Positions 26,714 to 36,920 are shown, counted from the first letter of the stretch. The stretch: 64,000 bases of DNA from Prochlorococcus marinus subsp. marinus str. CCMP1375 (GCF_000007925.1 NC_005042.1:1488001-1552000), one strand, 5' to 3'. Notes: generated by a model from the letters alone, not told the origin. Translations and numbers: made by a program.

Positions 26714-27940
26714 TCAAATACTAGTGATCCTTCGCATAGCTTCTTCTACATTTGACCGGCTATTAAAAGCCGAAAGACGGAAATAGCCCTCCCCCGCTAC
26801 ACCAAAACCACTGCCAGGCGTCCCCACTATATTTGCTTTATTAAGTAAATGATCAAAGAATTGCCAAGAATCCATCTCTGTTGGTGCTTCTAACCAAACA
26901 TAAGGAGCATGTTTGCCTCCATATATCTTGTAACCAGCCAATGTCAGCTGTTTGCGAATAATTTCAGCATTTTTCATATAAAAACTAACCAGCTTATTGG
27001 TTTGAGATTGACCTTCTAATGAATAAACCGCTTCTGCCCCTCTTTGAACTATGTAACTAACACCATTGAACTTAGTGCTTTGGCGACGATTCCAAAGTGA
27101 CCAGAAATCAACTTCTGCCCCATCCAAAGTTTTGCCTTTAAGTGATTTCGGTATAACAGTGAAAGCACATCGCGTTCCTGTAAAACCCGCGTTTTTAGAA
27201 AATGAGCGAAATTCAATTGCGCAATCAGTTGCTCCATCAATTTCAAAAATTGAATGCGGCAATAAAGGGTCTTGAATAAATGATTCATAAGCAGCATCAA
27301 AAAGAATCAATGCATGATTTTTCTTCGCATACTCAACCCATTTGGTCAATTGAACCTTTGAGGCAACAGCACCAGTAGGATTATTGGGAAAACATAAATA
27401 AATCAAATCAACTGGCTCTGATGGCAATTCTGCTTCAAAACCATTCTCTGCATTCAAAGGTATATAAACTAGCCCTTCATAATGTCCTGAAGAGGCTGCT
27501 ATACCAGTTTGTCCTGCCATAACATTACTATCCACATAAACCGGGTATACGGGATCAGTTACTGCAATCTTGTTACCTGTGCCAAGAATATCGAGAATAT
27601 TACTGCTATCGCATTTTGAGCCATCAGAAACGAAAATTTCATCAGCCGAGATTTGGCATCCTCTTGATTGAAAATCATTTTTAGCAATTGCCTCACGAAG
27701 CCATAAATAGCCTTGCTCTGGCCCATAACCACGAAAACCAGAGGTGCTTCCCATCTCTTCAATTGCTGTTTTCATAGCCTTACAGCATGCTTGAGGCAGT
27801 GGCTCAGTAACATCGCCTATACCCAATCGAATAAGACTGGCAGTTGGATTGAGCTCACAAAAAGCATTGACTCGTCTAGAGATCTCGGGGAAGAGATAAC
27901 CCGCTTTAAGCTTTAGGTAATTACTGTTGACCTGAACCAC
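26714..27940 (-). CDS. dapL: LL-diaminopimelate aminotransferase DapL
   Basis: PLP enzyme converting tetrahydrodipicolinate directly to LL-diaminopimelate, the lysine/peptidoglycan route of cyanobacteria, plants and chlamydiae. 408 residues. The PLP lysine is K249 in [14 protein letters not shown]; other fold-type I marks are [10 protein letters not shown] near 69-78, CFPNNPTGA near 183-191 and LFDAAYESF near 213. The N-terminal [17 protein letters not shown] is typical of DapL. Divergent from the large radical-SAM gene at 27991 with 50 bp between starts. Confidence 0.97.
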   Translation of the reverse strand: MVQVNSNYLKLKAGYLFPEISRRVNAFCELNPTASLIRLGIGDVTEPLPQACCKAMKTAIEEMGSTSGFRGYGPEQGYLWLREAIAKNDFQSRGCQISADEIFVSDGSKCDSSNILDILGTGNKIAVTDPVYPVYVDSNVMAGQTGIAASSGHYEGLVYIPLNAENGFEAELPSEPVDLIYLCFPNNPTGAVASKVQLTKWVEYAKKNHALILFDAAYESFIQDPLLPHSIFEIDGATDCAIEFRSFSKNAGFTGTRCAFTVIPKSLKGKTLDGAEVDFWSLWNRRQSTKFNGVSYIVQRGAEAVYSLEGQSQTNKLVSFYMKNAEIIRKQLTLAGYKIYGGKHAPYVWLEAPTEMDSWQFFDHLLNKANIVGTPGSGFGVAGEGYFRLSAFNSRSNVEEAMRRITSI

Positions 27941-27990
27941 GAGGAAAAGCTATTTAAACCTTATATATACTGCCTTGGAAAGGTACCTAT

Positions 27991-30720
27991 ATGGAAGAAA
28001 ATTGCATACGATATGACAAGGAAAGCTTTTTAACTTTGACAGCTTCTGTAAGTTCTGGCGCAAAATATAAGCATCTTGGTGAACCAATTCACTTTGAGAC
28101 ATTAGTAGATGTTGATATTCATCAGCCTGGCCAATATATGGGACATGAGCTAGGGGTTGAAGAGAAAAACTGGCATGAGAGTAACGTTCGCTGGGTACTT
28201 AGCTATCCAGAAACATATCAAGTTGGTGCAAGCAATCTTGGTCACATCATTTTATATTCCATTTTAAATACAATCCCAGGGCAAATTTGCGATAGAGCAT
28301 ATCTTCCTGGCATTGATTTAGCCCAACGTTTAAGAGAAAAGTCGATACCTTTATTCGCTGTAGAATCAAGATGTGCACTGAAGAACTTTGATATTGTTGG
28401 ATTCAGCCTTAGTTATGAATTAGGAGCAACCAATATTTTAGAAATGCTTGATTTGGCAGGCATAGATCTCTACTCGAACAAAAGAAAAGATCTTCCTCTC
28501 AATGATCCAAGTTCATTGCCTCTTATATTTGCAGGAGGTCCAACAGCAACGAGTAATCCTGAACCTTATGCAAATTTTTTCGACTTTTTTGCTCTTGGAG
28601 ATGGAGAGGAACTACTTCCTGAAATTGGTCTAATAATTGCACAATCAAAAAAGTTAGGAGTTAAACGTTCGCAAGCACTTCTCAATCTTGCCGAAATTCC
28701 AGGTGTATATGTTCCTTCCCTATATCAACAATCAAAAGATTGTGCATCAATAAAACCATCACATACCTCTGCACCTAAAAGAATTATTAGGCGAGTAGCG
28801 CAACCTATTCCGTATTATTCAATGGGATTAGTATCAAATGTTGAAACAGTTCACGATCGACTAACCATTGAGATCAGAAGAGGCTGTACTCGAGGTTGTC
28901 GTTTTTGTCAGCCAGGTATGTTGACAAGACCCGCTAGAGATGTGGAGCCTAAAGAAGTCATCGAAGCTGTTGAAAATGGGATGAAGAAAACAGGTTATAG
29001 CGATTTTTCTTTGCTTTCTCTTAGCTGTAGTGACTATTTATCACTACCAGAAGTCGGTGTTGAGCTTAGAAACAGACTTGGAGAAAAAAATATTACCTTA
29101 CAATTACCAAGTCAACGCGTCGATAGATTTGATGACAATATTGCTCATATTCTTGGGGGGAGTCGTCAAGCAGGGCTTACATTTGCTCCAGAGGCTGGAA
29201 CTCAAAGACTGCGAAACATTATCAATAAAGGGTTAACAAACGATGAGCTGCTCAATGGAATACGTAAGGCAATGGAACATCAATATAAAAAAGTTAAGCT
29301 TTATTTTATGATAGGACTACCAGGCGAGCTAGATGAAGACATCCAAGGAATTGCTCAGACTTGTAAATGGCTTCAAGAACAATGCCAAGATATAGGCAGA
29401 TTGAAATTAAATATAACTATTAGTAATTTCACGCCCAAACCTCATACACCATTTCAATGGCACAGTGTTGCAACTACTGAGTTATTAAGGCGACAACAAA
29501 TTCTAAAAGATGCTATTTCCGATTTCAAAATCAGGAATATCAAAGTTAATTTTACTGATGTAAGGATTTCAGCAATAGAAGACTTTCTGGGTCGAGGGGA
29601 TAGGAGATTAGGATCTGTCATTGAATCCGCTTGGCGAAGTGGAGCTGGAATGGATGCTTGGTTTGAATCCCAAGATCGTGCATATAACGCATGGACTACT
29701 GCAATTTCAAAAGCAGGCTTTGCTAATGAGCTTAGAAAGTTAGAAATGGGTAATTGGGGCAATGTAAAAACTTTGGATGAAAAAAATGATCTCATTAATT
29801 TCTGCGCCCAACCCCTCCCATGGGATCACATAGATACAGGCATAGACAAAGATTGGTTAATCAAAGATCTTCAACAAGCTCTTAATGCAACCGTTGTTCC
29901 TGACTGTTCATTTTATAAATGCAGTAGCTGTGGCGTATGTGGCCCTGAGTTAGGTCACAATAAAGTCATAACACCTACATCTATACCTCCTATACAAGAC
30001 TCTAAACTTCCACAAACACAGAAAGCCTGTCGAATAAGAATTCAATTTGAAAAAGCCAAGCCAATGCATCTCATTAGTCACCTTGATCTAATTCGTTTGT
30101 TAGAGAGAGCATTACGAAGAAGTAACTTGCCTATTAGCTATACAGGAGGGTTTCATCCGCTCCCTCGTTTGCAAGTTGCACTTGCATTGCCTCTTGGCAT
30201 TGAAGGATTAGGAGAATGGATGGACATGGATTTCTTCGAAGACATTAATGCCACATCTATGAAGGATGAACTCCAAAAATATTTACCTAAAGGAATCAAG
30301 TTAATTCAAGCCCAAGCAATCCCAGTGAGTAAAACAAGCCTTTCTCAAGAACTAGTTCAAGCAAACTGGAGCTTTAAGCTAGAGAACAGCTCTAAGCAAA
30401 AACCAGAATCAAAAAAGTGGGTCGACACAATCCAAACAATTTTAAATTCAAAAGAATTAATATGGATAGATAAAGATAAAAAAGGTCGAAAACGAGAAAG
30501 GGATTTTCGTCCTGAATTAAAAAGTTTATTTATCACAAAATTCCAATCTGATAAATCAAATTCCAAGCAAATAATCTCAATAGAATTGAAGTCTTTGATC
30601 AGCCCAATAGGGAAAAGCATCAAGCCGATTCATGTAAAGCATTGGCTTGAAAAGGCTACTGAAAAGGAATTGAAGATTACAGACATCCAAAGAAATGAGC
30701 TGGTCTTAAAAAAGTGCTAA
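27991..30720 (+). CDS. TIGR03960-type radical SAM protein with C-terminal DUF2344 domain
   Basis: 909 residues. The N-terminal part (about 45-260) looks like a B12-binding-type domain; the radical-SAM cluster motif is C299-x3-C303-x2-C306 (RRGCTRGCRFCQPG). A short cysteine-rich segment (CSFYKCSSCGVCGPELG) near 640 may bind metal. From about 680 to the end a radical-SAM-linked (DUF2344) domain is seen, starting RIRIQFEKAKPMHLISHLDL. Such proteins are usually encoded just before RNase E/G genes, as here (rne begins 242 bp downstream). The substrate is unknown; a tRNA or rRNA modification role is only a guess from context. Confidence 0.92.
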   Translation: MEENCIRYDKESFLTLTASVSSGAKYKHLGEPIHFETLVDVDIHQPGQYMGHELGVEEKNWHESNVRWVLSYPETYQVGASNLGHIILYSILNTIPGQICDRAYLPGIDLAQRLREKSIPLFAVESRCALKNFDIVGFSLSYELGATNILEMLDLAGIDLYSNKRKDLPLNDPSSLPLIFAGGPTATSNPEPYANFFDFFALGDGEELLPEIGLIIAQSKKLGVKRSQALLNLAEIPGVYVPSLYQQSKDCASIKPSHTSAPKRIIRRVAQPIPYYSMGLVSNVETVHDRLTIEIRRGCTRGCRFCQPGMLTRPARDVEPKEVIEAVENGMKKTGYSDFSLLSLSCSDYLSLPEVGVELRNRLGEKNITLQLPSQRVDRFDDNIAHILGGSRQAGLTFAPEAGTQRLRNIINKGLTNDELLNGIRKAMEHQYKKVKLYFMIGLPGELDEDIQGIAQTCKWLQEQCQDIGRLKLNITISNFTPKPHTPFQWHSVATTELLRRQQILKDAISDFKIRNIKVNFTDVRISAIEDFLGRGDRRLGSVIESAWRSGAGMDAWFESQDRAYNAWTTAISKAGFANELRKLEMGNWGNVKTLDEKNDLINFCAQPLPWDHIDTGIDKDWLIKDLQQALNATVVPDCSFYKCSSCGVCGPELGHNKVITPTSIPPIQDSKLPQTQKACRIRIQFEKAKPMHLISHLDLIRLLERALRRSNLPISYTGGFHPLPRLQVALALPLGIEGLGEWMDMDFFEDINATSMKDELQKYLPKGIKLIQAQAIPVSKTSLSQELVQANWSFKLENSSKQKPESKKWVDTIQTILNSKELIWIDKDKKGRKRERDFRPELKSLFITKFQSDKSNSKQIISIELKSLISPIGKSIKPIHVKHWLEKATEKELKITDIQRNELVLKKC

Positions 30721-30906
30721 AGTAAATATGGTTAGTAGAAAGGCTCAGCAGAGCTCACTTAACCTGAGTTTTTGAAGAAAGTCCTGTCTAAATTAGACAA
30801 ATCTGGCACGCCATATCCGGATTTCCAACATCAACCTTCAATCAGAACTAATCCGAATTGACTATCTCTTTCAAAAACTGAGTACAAAAAGTTTATCTAA
30901 CTAACA

Positions 30907-30950
30907 GCAGTTTTACTGCAAATTAATTTTAATTCTGAGCTAAAGAGCTC
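30907..30950 (+). promoter_or_regulatory. rne leader hairpins
   Basis: Two small stems precede the rne start: GCAGT (30907-30911) with ACTGC (30915-30919), and GAGCT (30937-30941) with AGCTC (30946-30950), separated by an AU-rich single-stranded stretch. RNase E commonly controls its own mRNA by cleaving its 5' leader, and this structure would suit that; the role here is inference. The whole gap before rne is 242 bp. Confidence 0.35.
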
Positions 30951-30962
30951 TCATTTCTTTAT

Positions 30963-32798
30963 ATGCCTCAAAAAATTATCATCGCAGAGCAAGAGCGAAT
31001 AGCTGCCTTGCTTACCGATGGAAGAGTAGACAAATTAATTGTCGCCCAGTGTCATTATCAAATTGGAGATATTTATCTTGGTATAATCGAAAATGTAAAG
31101 CCTGGAATAGATGCAGCCTTTGTAAATATCGGTCCAAGTGAAAAGAATGGGTTTTTAAATGTAAATGATCTAGGCCCTTTAAGATCAAAGCAAACTGCAG
31201 CAAGTATTAATGAATTACTCAGACCTAGTCAACCAGTATTAGTTCAAGTACTAAAAGAACCTACTGGAAATAAAGGTCCACGTTTGACAGGTAATATTTC
31301 TTTGCCAGGACGATACCTAGTTCTACAGCCAACTGGGCAAGGAGTAAATGTATCTCGTCAAATAAATACTGAAACTGAGCGCAATAGATTAAAAGCTTTA
31401 GGGGTATTAATTAAGCCTCCAGGAACAGGCCTTACAGTTCGTTCAGAAGCTGCGGAAGTCACGGAAGAATTAATAATCGATGATCTTGAAAATCTTCTTA
31501 AGAAATGGGAGTTAATACAACAAACAAGAGACCGTGCAAATCCGCCTTCTCTTCTAAGTCGTGATGAGGATTTCATCCACCGTGTTCTTCGAGACAACAC
31601 AAATTCTGATCTTTCTGAAGTTATTGTTGAAACAACAGAAGCTAGTGATAAGGCTAAAAGATTTCTTACACCAAGCAATAAAAATGTAACTGTAGAATGT
31701 TTAAGTGAGAGCGTTAATTTACTACAGCATTATCAAATTGATATAGCAATATTAAATGCTCTTAAGCCTAGAGTAGATTTACCTTCTGGTGGATATATAA
31801 TAATTGAACCAACAGAAGCATTAACGGTAATTGATGTTAATTCAGGGTCATTTGCTTCAGCCAATTCAAGTGAAACTGTTCTCTGGACAAACTGTGAAGC
31901 TGCAATAGAAATAGCAAGACAATTAAAACTAAGAAATATAGGTGGAATTATTATTGTTGATTTTATTGACATGGATTCACGTAGAGATCAGTTGCAACTC
32001 TTAGAATATTTCACATCTGCTATAAAGGATGATTCTTCCCGCCCAAAAATCTCACAATTAACTGAACTAGGTTTAGTAGAGTTAACTAGAAAAAGGCAAG
32101 GTCAAAATATTTATGAACTATTTAGCAAAGAGTGTTCAGCGTGTTCTGGTTTAGGTCACATTTCAAATATACCTCAAAAGAATCAAATACAACCCTCTGC
32201 TTTAAATCTAGGGTTGGTTGAATCTACACCCGTACTTCAAAATGAAGTGAAGTTAAATAATAATAATAAATCCAAAAATAATGACCAAAATGAACTATCA
32301 GATTCAATAAATTTATCGAAAAATGTGAATCGGGATAATAATTTAGACCAACCAATTATTAAGCAAGAGCAAATTGAAATAAAAATGAATGAAGATGAAG
32401 AGTATGTGTTTAGCTCGCTTGGCCTGAATCCAACATTAATGTTAGACAATCAAACCAATCACGAAAACCTTTCAATTCAAATAATAAAAGCTGAGAGTCA
32501 TAAAAAAATAACAACTAATAAAACGGAAGAAAAACAAAGCTCTTCAGAAATCAAAAAAGAAAAAGGAAATTCAAGAGTATTTTCTAGTCTAGAAGAGGAT
32601 GAGGAGTCAATCTTGGATGATTCCAACAAAGATAATGAACTTGTGTCAGATTCTTCCAAACAAGACGAAATAAACAATCAAATAGAAACTTCCGTTGAAT
32701 TAATAAACTCACAAAGCACCTCGATAGATCCAGAATCCTCAGAACAAGACCTGGAAGAAACTAGACGCCGTAGGCGTCGTTCTTCTGCTGCAAATTAA
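30963..32798 (+). CDS. rne: Ribonuclease E/G
   Basis: Endoribonuclease that starts mRNA decay and processes rRNA and tRNA. 611 residues. The S1 RNA-binding domain is at about 35-120. Catalytic magnesium ligands are D291 (VIDVNSGSF) and D336 (DFIDMDS); the zinc-link cysteines are C391-x2-C394 (CSACSGLGH). Beyond about 410 the chain is disordered and rich in Asn, Lys, Glu and Ser. It ends with six consecutive arginines followed by SSA, matching the C-terminal peptide by which cyanobacterial RNase E binds PNPase. rnhB starts 3 bp after its stop. Confidence 0.97.
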   Translation: MPQKIIIAEQERIAALLTDGRVDKLIVAQCHYQIGDIYLGIIENVKPGIDAAFVNIGPSEKNGFLNVNDLGPLRSKQTAASINELLRPSQPVLVQVLKEPTGNKGPRLTGNISLPGRYLVLQPTGQGVNVSRQINTETERNRLKALGVLIKPPGTGLTVRSEAAEVTEELIIDDLENLLKKWELIQQTRDRANPPSLLSRDEDFIHRVLRDNTNSDLSEVIVETTEASDKAKRFLTPSNKNVTVECLSESVNLLQHYQIDIAILNALKPRVDLPSGGYIIIEPTEALTVIDVNSGSFASANSSETVLWTNCEAAIEIARQLKLRNIGGIIIVDFIDMDSRRDQLQLLEYFTSAIKDDSSRPKISQLTELGLVELTRKRQGQNIYELFSKECSACSGLGHISNIPQKNQIQPSALNLGLVESTPVLQNEVKLNNNNKSKNNDQNELSDSINLSKNVNRDNNLDQPIIKQEQIEIKMNEDEEYVFSSLGLNPTLMLDNQTNHENLSIQIIKAESHKKITTNKTEEKQSSSEIKKEKGNSRVFSSLEEDEESILDDSNKDNELVSDSSKQDEINNQIETSVELINSQSTSIDPESSEQDLEETRRRRRRSSAAN

Positions 32799-32801
32799 GC
32801 C

Positions 32802-33377
32802 TTGAAAGCTTATACCGCAGCAGGTCTAGATGAAGTGGGACGAGGGGCTCTATTTGGGCCAGTATTTGCAGGAGCAGTAATTTTAGATAACCAAGCAGAA
32901 GATCAATTAATTGATGCTGGGCTTAAAGACAGCAAAAAATTATCCGCGCTAAAAAGATCGAATTTAGTACCTCTAATAAAAAAAATTTCACACTGCTGGG
33001 CTATTGGGCAATCATCCGCAAGGGAAATAGATCTACTAGGCATTCGTAATGCGACAGAAAAAGCAATGATCAGAGCAGTTCACCGTTTAGAAAAACAACC
33101 AGATGTTCTCTTGATTGATGGCTGTTTAAATTTAAGACTTTGGCATGGAGAACAAAAAACTGTCATCAAAGGAGAAGATCTCTATCCATCAATTGCAGCA
33201 GCAAGTGTCTTAGCAAAAGTAGCTAGAGATGATCTCATAAAACGAATGGCTGAAAAATATCCCCAATATGGTCTTGAAAAGCATGTTGGCTATGGAACAG
33301 CGCTACATCGTGCCGCTATAAGCAAATTTGGCAAAACTAAACTTCATAGAAAAACATTTCTTTCAAAGATCCAATAA
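32802..33377 (+). CDS. rnhB: Ribonuclease HII
   Basis: Removes RNA from RNA-DNA hybrids and single ribonucleotides from DNA; 191 residues. Catalytic acids lie in the N-terminal AGLDEVGRGALFGP, in DSKKLSALKR, and in LIDGC; AAASVLAKVARDD and HVGYGTALH complete the RNase HII pattern. The start is TTG at 32802, four bases after the rne stop, so the two genes are almost certainly cotranscribed. Convergent with the DUF1997 gene. Confidence 0.96.
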   Translation: MKAYTAAGLDEVGRGALFGPVFAGAVILDNQAEDQLIDAGLKDSKKLSALKRSNLVPLIKKISHCWAIGQSSAREIDLLGIRNATEKAMIRAVHRLEKQPDVLLIDGCLNLRLWHGEQKTVIKGEDLYPSIAAASVLAKVARDDLIKRMAEKYPQYGLEKHVGYGTALHRAAISKFGKTKLHRKTFLSKIQ

Positions 33378-33396
33378 ATTACGGTTCAAAAACTAT

Positions 33397-33933
33397 TCAT
33401 TCTTCACTACACCAACTCGAAAAATCTTGAATCAATTGTTGACCTACACGAGCCTTTATACCTAGCAAAATACCATTCAAAATAGAATGTCCTGTTGATT
33501 CAAGTATTTTTGGTGGGATCAATCGCAACAACGGAGGTTGACTTACACTAACTCCAAGGAAAGCCTCTCCAACCAAGCCTGTATCCGTTGCGATGAGAGT
33601 TGCATCAAGCATTAATTCAAAATCATCCACTATTCCTAAGCCATCAAGCTCACTATCAGTAGCATGCATATGTAATTTTCTACCTTCACTATTTACAACA
33701 GCTATTGAAACCACTGGATTTACCTCTAATTGAAAAACTTTAAAACTAGTAACGGTATATCGAAAATTACCTTTGCCTAAAGAAACAAGCTTTTTGGGAT
33801 CAAGCATTGCTCCAACAACTCTTTCCTGTTGTAAGAGATAATCAGGAAGTCGCTGAATATGCGTTTTGACAGGTAAATCAATTTTCTGTCTAGCATTGAA
33901 AGCCAGAGACATGATTGGCAGCTGACGCGACAT
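33397..33933 (-). CDS. DUF1997 family protein
   Basis: 178 residues, conserved in cyanobacteria and plastid-bearing plants as far as I recall. It begins with polar sequence and contains VKTHIQRLPDYLLQQERVV, FRYTVTSFKVFQLEVNPVV and an alternating beta-rich core, suggesting a START/SRPBCC-like lipid-binding fold; that fold assignment is inference. The function is unknown. Divergent from pheA (33 bp between starts). Confidence 0.75.
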   Translation of the reverse strand: MSRQLPIMSLAFNARQKIDLPVKTHIQRLPDYLLQQERVVGAMLDPKKLVSLGKGNFRYTVTSFKVFQLEVNPVVSIAVVNSEGRKLHMHATDSELDGLGIVDDFELMLDATLIATDTGLVGEAFLGVSVSQPPLLRLIPPKILESTGHSILNGILLGIKARVGQQLIQDFSSWCSEE

Positions 33934-33966
33934 GATCCTATCGACACTTGCCCTCTTTTTTAACTA

Positions 33967-34809
33967 ATGCCAACTCAAGTCGCCTATCTCGGACCTAAAG
34001 GGACCTATGCCGAACAGGCAGCTGGCTATTTAGCAAAGCTAGAAAAGCTGTCTCAGCCAGAGTTTATACCTTGTTGTGGGCTGAGATCAGTAATCGAACA
34101 CCTTGTCAATAAACATTGTGAAGCTGCTGTCGTACCTATAGAAAATTCTGTAGAAGGAGGGGTTACCACAACATTAGATTCCTTATGGGCTCATCCAAAT
34201 TTATTCATACAAAGAGCATTAGTTTTGCCAATTCGCCATGCATTTATTAGTAGTGGATCTCTTAATGAAATCACAGAAGTCTTGTCACACCCTCAAGCTC
34301 TTGCTCAATGCACAGATTGGTTGAGCAATAATGTTCCAAATGCTATTCAATTACCAACCAATTCCACTTCAGAAGCAGTAAGGATGGTTAAAGGTAGCAA
34401 ATTCCGAGCTGCAATAGCATCCAAAACATCATCTGAAGTTGAAGGTCTTGAAAATATTGCTTACCCGATTAATGACGTAGCAGGGAATTGCACTAGATTT
34501 GTACTACTAACAAATCAGAAAAGCGATATAACAGGCGACATCGCAAGCTTTGCATTTTCTTTACATGCAAATAAGCCAGGTGCATTATTAAAAGCATTAA
34601 CATGCATTGCTGATTTAGGTCTAAATATGAACCGAATAGAATCAAGGCCTTCAAAAAGAGAATTAGGCGAATATATTTTTTTCGTAGATATTGACTTACA
34701 AGAAAAGTCTATTGACACAAAAGATAGGCTCAACAAGCTGCTAAAACCTTTATGTGAAAATATTATTTATTTTGGTAGTTATGTAACTAGTGAAATGACT
34801 TTAGATTAA
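33967..34809 (+). CDS. pheA: Prephenate dehydratase PheA
   Basis: Converts prephenate to phenylpyruvate in phenylalanine synthesis. 280 residues: a catalytic domain with LGPKGTYAEQAA at the N terminus, VPIENSVEGGV near 58, and the diagnostic GNCTRFVLL near 178; then a regulatory ACT domain from about 195 (FSLHANKPGALLKAL, NRIESRPSKRELGEY) for feedback by phenylalanine. No chorismate mutase domain is fused. Convergent with the methyltransferase gene, one base between stops. Confidence 0.97.
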   Translation: MPTQVAYLGPKGTYAEQAAGYLAKLEKLSQPEFIPCCGLRSVIEHLVNKHCEAAVVPIENSVEGGVTTTLDSLWAHPNLFIQRALVLPIRHAFISSGSLNEITEVLSHPQALAQCTDWLSNNVPNAIQLPTNSTSEAVRMVKGSKFRAAIASKTSSEVEGLENIAYPINDVAGNCTRFVLLTNQKSDITGDIASFAFSLHANKPGALLKALTCIADLGLNMNRIESRPSKRELGEYIFFVDIDLQEKSIDTKDRLNKLLKPLCENIIYFGSYVTSEMTLD

Positions 34810-34810
34810 A

Positions 34811-35740
34811 TTATCCTCTAGAGCGAAAAACTCCAAATTGCATAAGGCCAGTATGAAAGGCCCATCGCATTAATACAATTGTAGGCACTTCTCTAATTGC
34901 TTTAAAAAAAGATCCTAAACCCAAGTCAAAAAAAACATTTGGCCTTCGAATACCTTCAATAATTGAATCATTCCAAGAAGGTATCGTATATTTTGTCCAG
35001 TCATCAGTTTCGACTCTGCCTGCAGAGTAAATACTATCTGATAGATTATTTCTAAAACCATAAATAGTTGCAAAGTCTGGGTGAGACCATTGATTTAATA
35101 ACTGTTTAAGAACTAAACTATTTAAAAATCCAATTTCTTTTTTCGCATAATCTCTTCTATTCCAATCAGCAACAGCCAAAACACCCCCTGGACGTAATAC
35201 TCTAAGCATTTCATCAGCAAATAATTGTTTATTTAAAATATGAGGACCTGCTTCAACACTCCAAACCCCATCGAAACTTCCATCTTCGAATTTCAAATTA
35301 AGTGCATTCATGATTTCAAAGTGACATTTGAGCTCTTTTGGAGTTAATTGATTTGCTCTTTTTACTTGTTCGGAACTAATTGTTATACCAACAACATCAA
35401 ATCCGTAGTCTTTAGCTAAAATCCTGGAACTTCCTCCAATACCACAACCAATATCAATAATACGAGAACCTTTAGGAAGAGTGGAAAGCCCACTCCAATG
35501 AGCTAACTTATGAACAAAATCTATCTTTGCCTGTCGAAAATCCTTCGTTTTATAAGAATTTTCATAATAACCAAGATGAATATGTTCACCCCACAATTTT
35601 TCTAGCAAGCGATCATTAGTCCATGAATCATATGCTGAAGAAACACTTTCAGAAGATTTATACTTTCTGTCATTAAATAGCCATAAAAATATTAAAGAAA
35701 GGACTAATAGAGAGACTATTGGCAATAAGAAAGCTATCAT
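34811..35740 (-). CDS. MPBQ/MSBQ methyltransferase-like (tocopherol/plastoquinone synthesis)
   Basis: SAM-dependent methyltransferase of 309 residues with an N-terminal membrane helix (about 3-22). The SAM motif DIGCGIGGSSR lies at about 96-106, and GITISSEQVKRANQLTP, VWSVEAGPHI and LRPGGVLAVADWNRRD follow. This closely resembles Synechocystis Sll0418 as I remember it, which methylates 2-methyl-6-phytyl- and 6-solanesyl-benzoquinone, acting at the membrane in vitamin E and plastoquinone formation. Its start overlaps the stop of the LON-domain gene by one base (TAATG), so translation is probably coupled. Confidence 0.85.
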   Translation of the reverse strand: MIAFLLPIVSLLVLSLIFLWLFNDRKYKSSESVSSAYDSWTNDRLLEKLWGEHIHLGYYENSYKTKDFRQAKIDFVHKLAHWSGLSTLPKGSRIIDIGCGIGGSSRILAKDYGFDVVGITISSEQVKRANQLTPKELKCHFEIMNALNLKFEDGSFDGVWSVEAGPHILNKQLFADEMLRVLRPGGVLAVADWNRRDYAKKEIGFLNSLVLKQLLNQWSHPDFATIYGFRNNLSDSIYSAGRVETDDWTKYTIPSWNDSIIEGIRRPNVFFDLGLGSFFKAIREVPTIVLMRWAFHTGLMQFGVFRSRG

Positions 35741-36402
35741 TAATTATTTTTCTGATCAGCATTAGATAGTGTTTCTTTTAATGCCGTTCGTGCAGCTAAT
35801 TGTTTACGAGTATGGTCAAGCATTTGATATTCGCGGCTTAGTCTATGCTTGGTATCCAACATTTCCAGAAGTTTTTGCTGCTCATCAGCAACTGGCCCTC
35901 CTAAATGTGATGCGACCCAAAAAGACAATTCCCTTGGAATTGTAGGTAATCCCTCAGGCAAGTTTCTTTCAGAGTCTGTCAGTTTGCCTGTCAAAGAAAC
36001 CACATCTTTCAATGCAATCAATACAGAGTTCGAAAGATCACTTAACTCATCTTGGTCAGAATCAATACCATCATCTACCCAACTGACCATAGCTGTATAA
36101 AAAGGTGCTTCTCGAAGAATCTCTAAAACACGAAAACGTTGCTGACCAAGTGTAACTAAGTTGCTGCGTCCATCTTCAGATGTTTGATGTTTGATTATCT
36201 GAGCGCAGCAACCAACATCTGCAATTTTTTTGGTTGCAGGGTTCAGTCGAATCACTCCAAATCGACTATCAGCTTCTAAAACAGTTTGAAGCATTATTCG
36301 ATACCTTGATTCAAAAATATGAAGTGGCAATACCTCCTGAGGAAATAAGACAACATCAGGTAGAGGAAACAACGGTAACTCCCTGACTGAAATATCCGTC
36401 AC
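35740..36402 (-). CDS. LON substrate-binding-domain protein
   Basis: 220-residue protein consisting of the N-terminal domain of Lon protease without ATPase or protease parts. The signature is ELPLFPLPDVVLFPQEVLPL followed by HIFESRYRIML. Such stand-alone LON domains are common in cyanobacteria; a role in recognising proteins is assumed but unproven. It follows rpsJ by 63 bp and precedes the quinone methyltransferase with a 1-bp overlap, so it may be at the tail of the str operon transcript. Confidence 0.88.
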   Translation of the reverse strand: MTDISVRELPLFPLPDVVLFPQEVLPLHIFESRYRIMLQTVLEADSRFGVIRLNPATKKIADVGCCAQIIKHQTSEDGRSNLVTLGQQRFRVLEILREAPFYTAMVSWVDDGIDSDQDELSDLSNSVLIALKDVVSLTGKLTDSERNLPEGLPTIPRELSFWVASHLGGPVADEQQKLLEMLDTKHRLSREYQMLDHTRKQLAARTALKETLSNADQKNN

Positions 36403-36465
36403 GGAATCTTCTCGAACACATATAGATACTACTTAAATCTTGTGGTCATTGACGTATTAACAACA

Positions 36466-36786
36466 TCAAAGCTTAACTTCGATATCAACTCCGCTTGGTA
36501 AATCAAGCTTCATCAGAGCATCGATTGTCTTTGCTGAAGGGCTATAAATATCTATGATTCTTCTATGGGTCCTAGTCTCAAAGTGCTCTCTAGAGTCTTT
36601 ATCTACATGGGGGGATCTAAGAACGCAATATATCTTCCTTTTTGTAGGAAGAGGGATAGGACCAATTGCTGTCGCTGCAGTATTGTCAGCTGTTTCAATG
36701 ATCTTGTCGCATGAAAGATCTAACATCCGCCTATCAAATGCTTTAAGGCGTATCCTTATCTTCTGTTGTGCTATTGCCGTTGACAT
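36466..36786 (-). CDS. rpsJ: 30S ribosomal protein S10
   Basis: Binds the head of the 30S subunit and, with NusB, acts in antitermination. I choose the ATG at 36784-36786, giving 106 residues starting [18 protein letters not shown], the usual S10 length; an in-frame start 20 codons upstream would add a non-family extension. Core motifs are [20 protein letters not shown] and [13 protein letters not shown]. It follows tuf by 134 bp in the cyanobacterial rpsL-rpsG-fusA-tuf-rpsJ order. Confidence 0.95.
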   Translation of the reverse strand: MSTAIAQQKIRIRLKAFDRRMLDLSCDKIIETADNTAATAIGPIPLPTKRKIYCVLRSPHVDKDSREHFETRTHRRIIDIYSPSAKTIDALMKLDLPSGVDIEVKL

Positions 36787-36920
36787 AAGTTCCTTATTGT
36801 ATGTTTCCCCTAAAGGGGGTGATGAAAATAAATTTTCAAGGTTCAAAAGCTTTAGAAAGACTAAAGCCCAAGTTGTTAATTTAACTTATTGGAGATTTTT
36901 CTCCAGCAAAAAACAAAGAT

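Noticed and set aside
36787-36846. Longer rpsJ starting at 36846
   Set aside because: It would add 20 residues not found in S10; the internal ATG gives the standard 106-residue protein.
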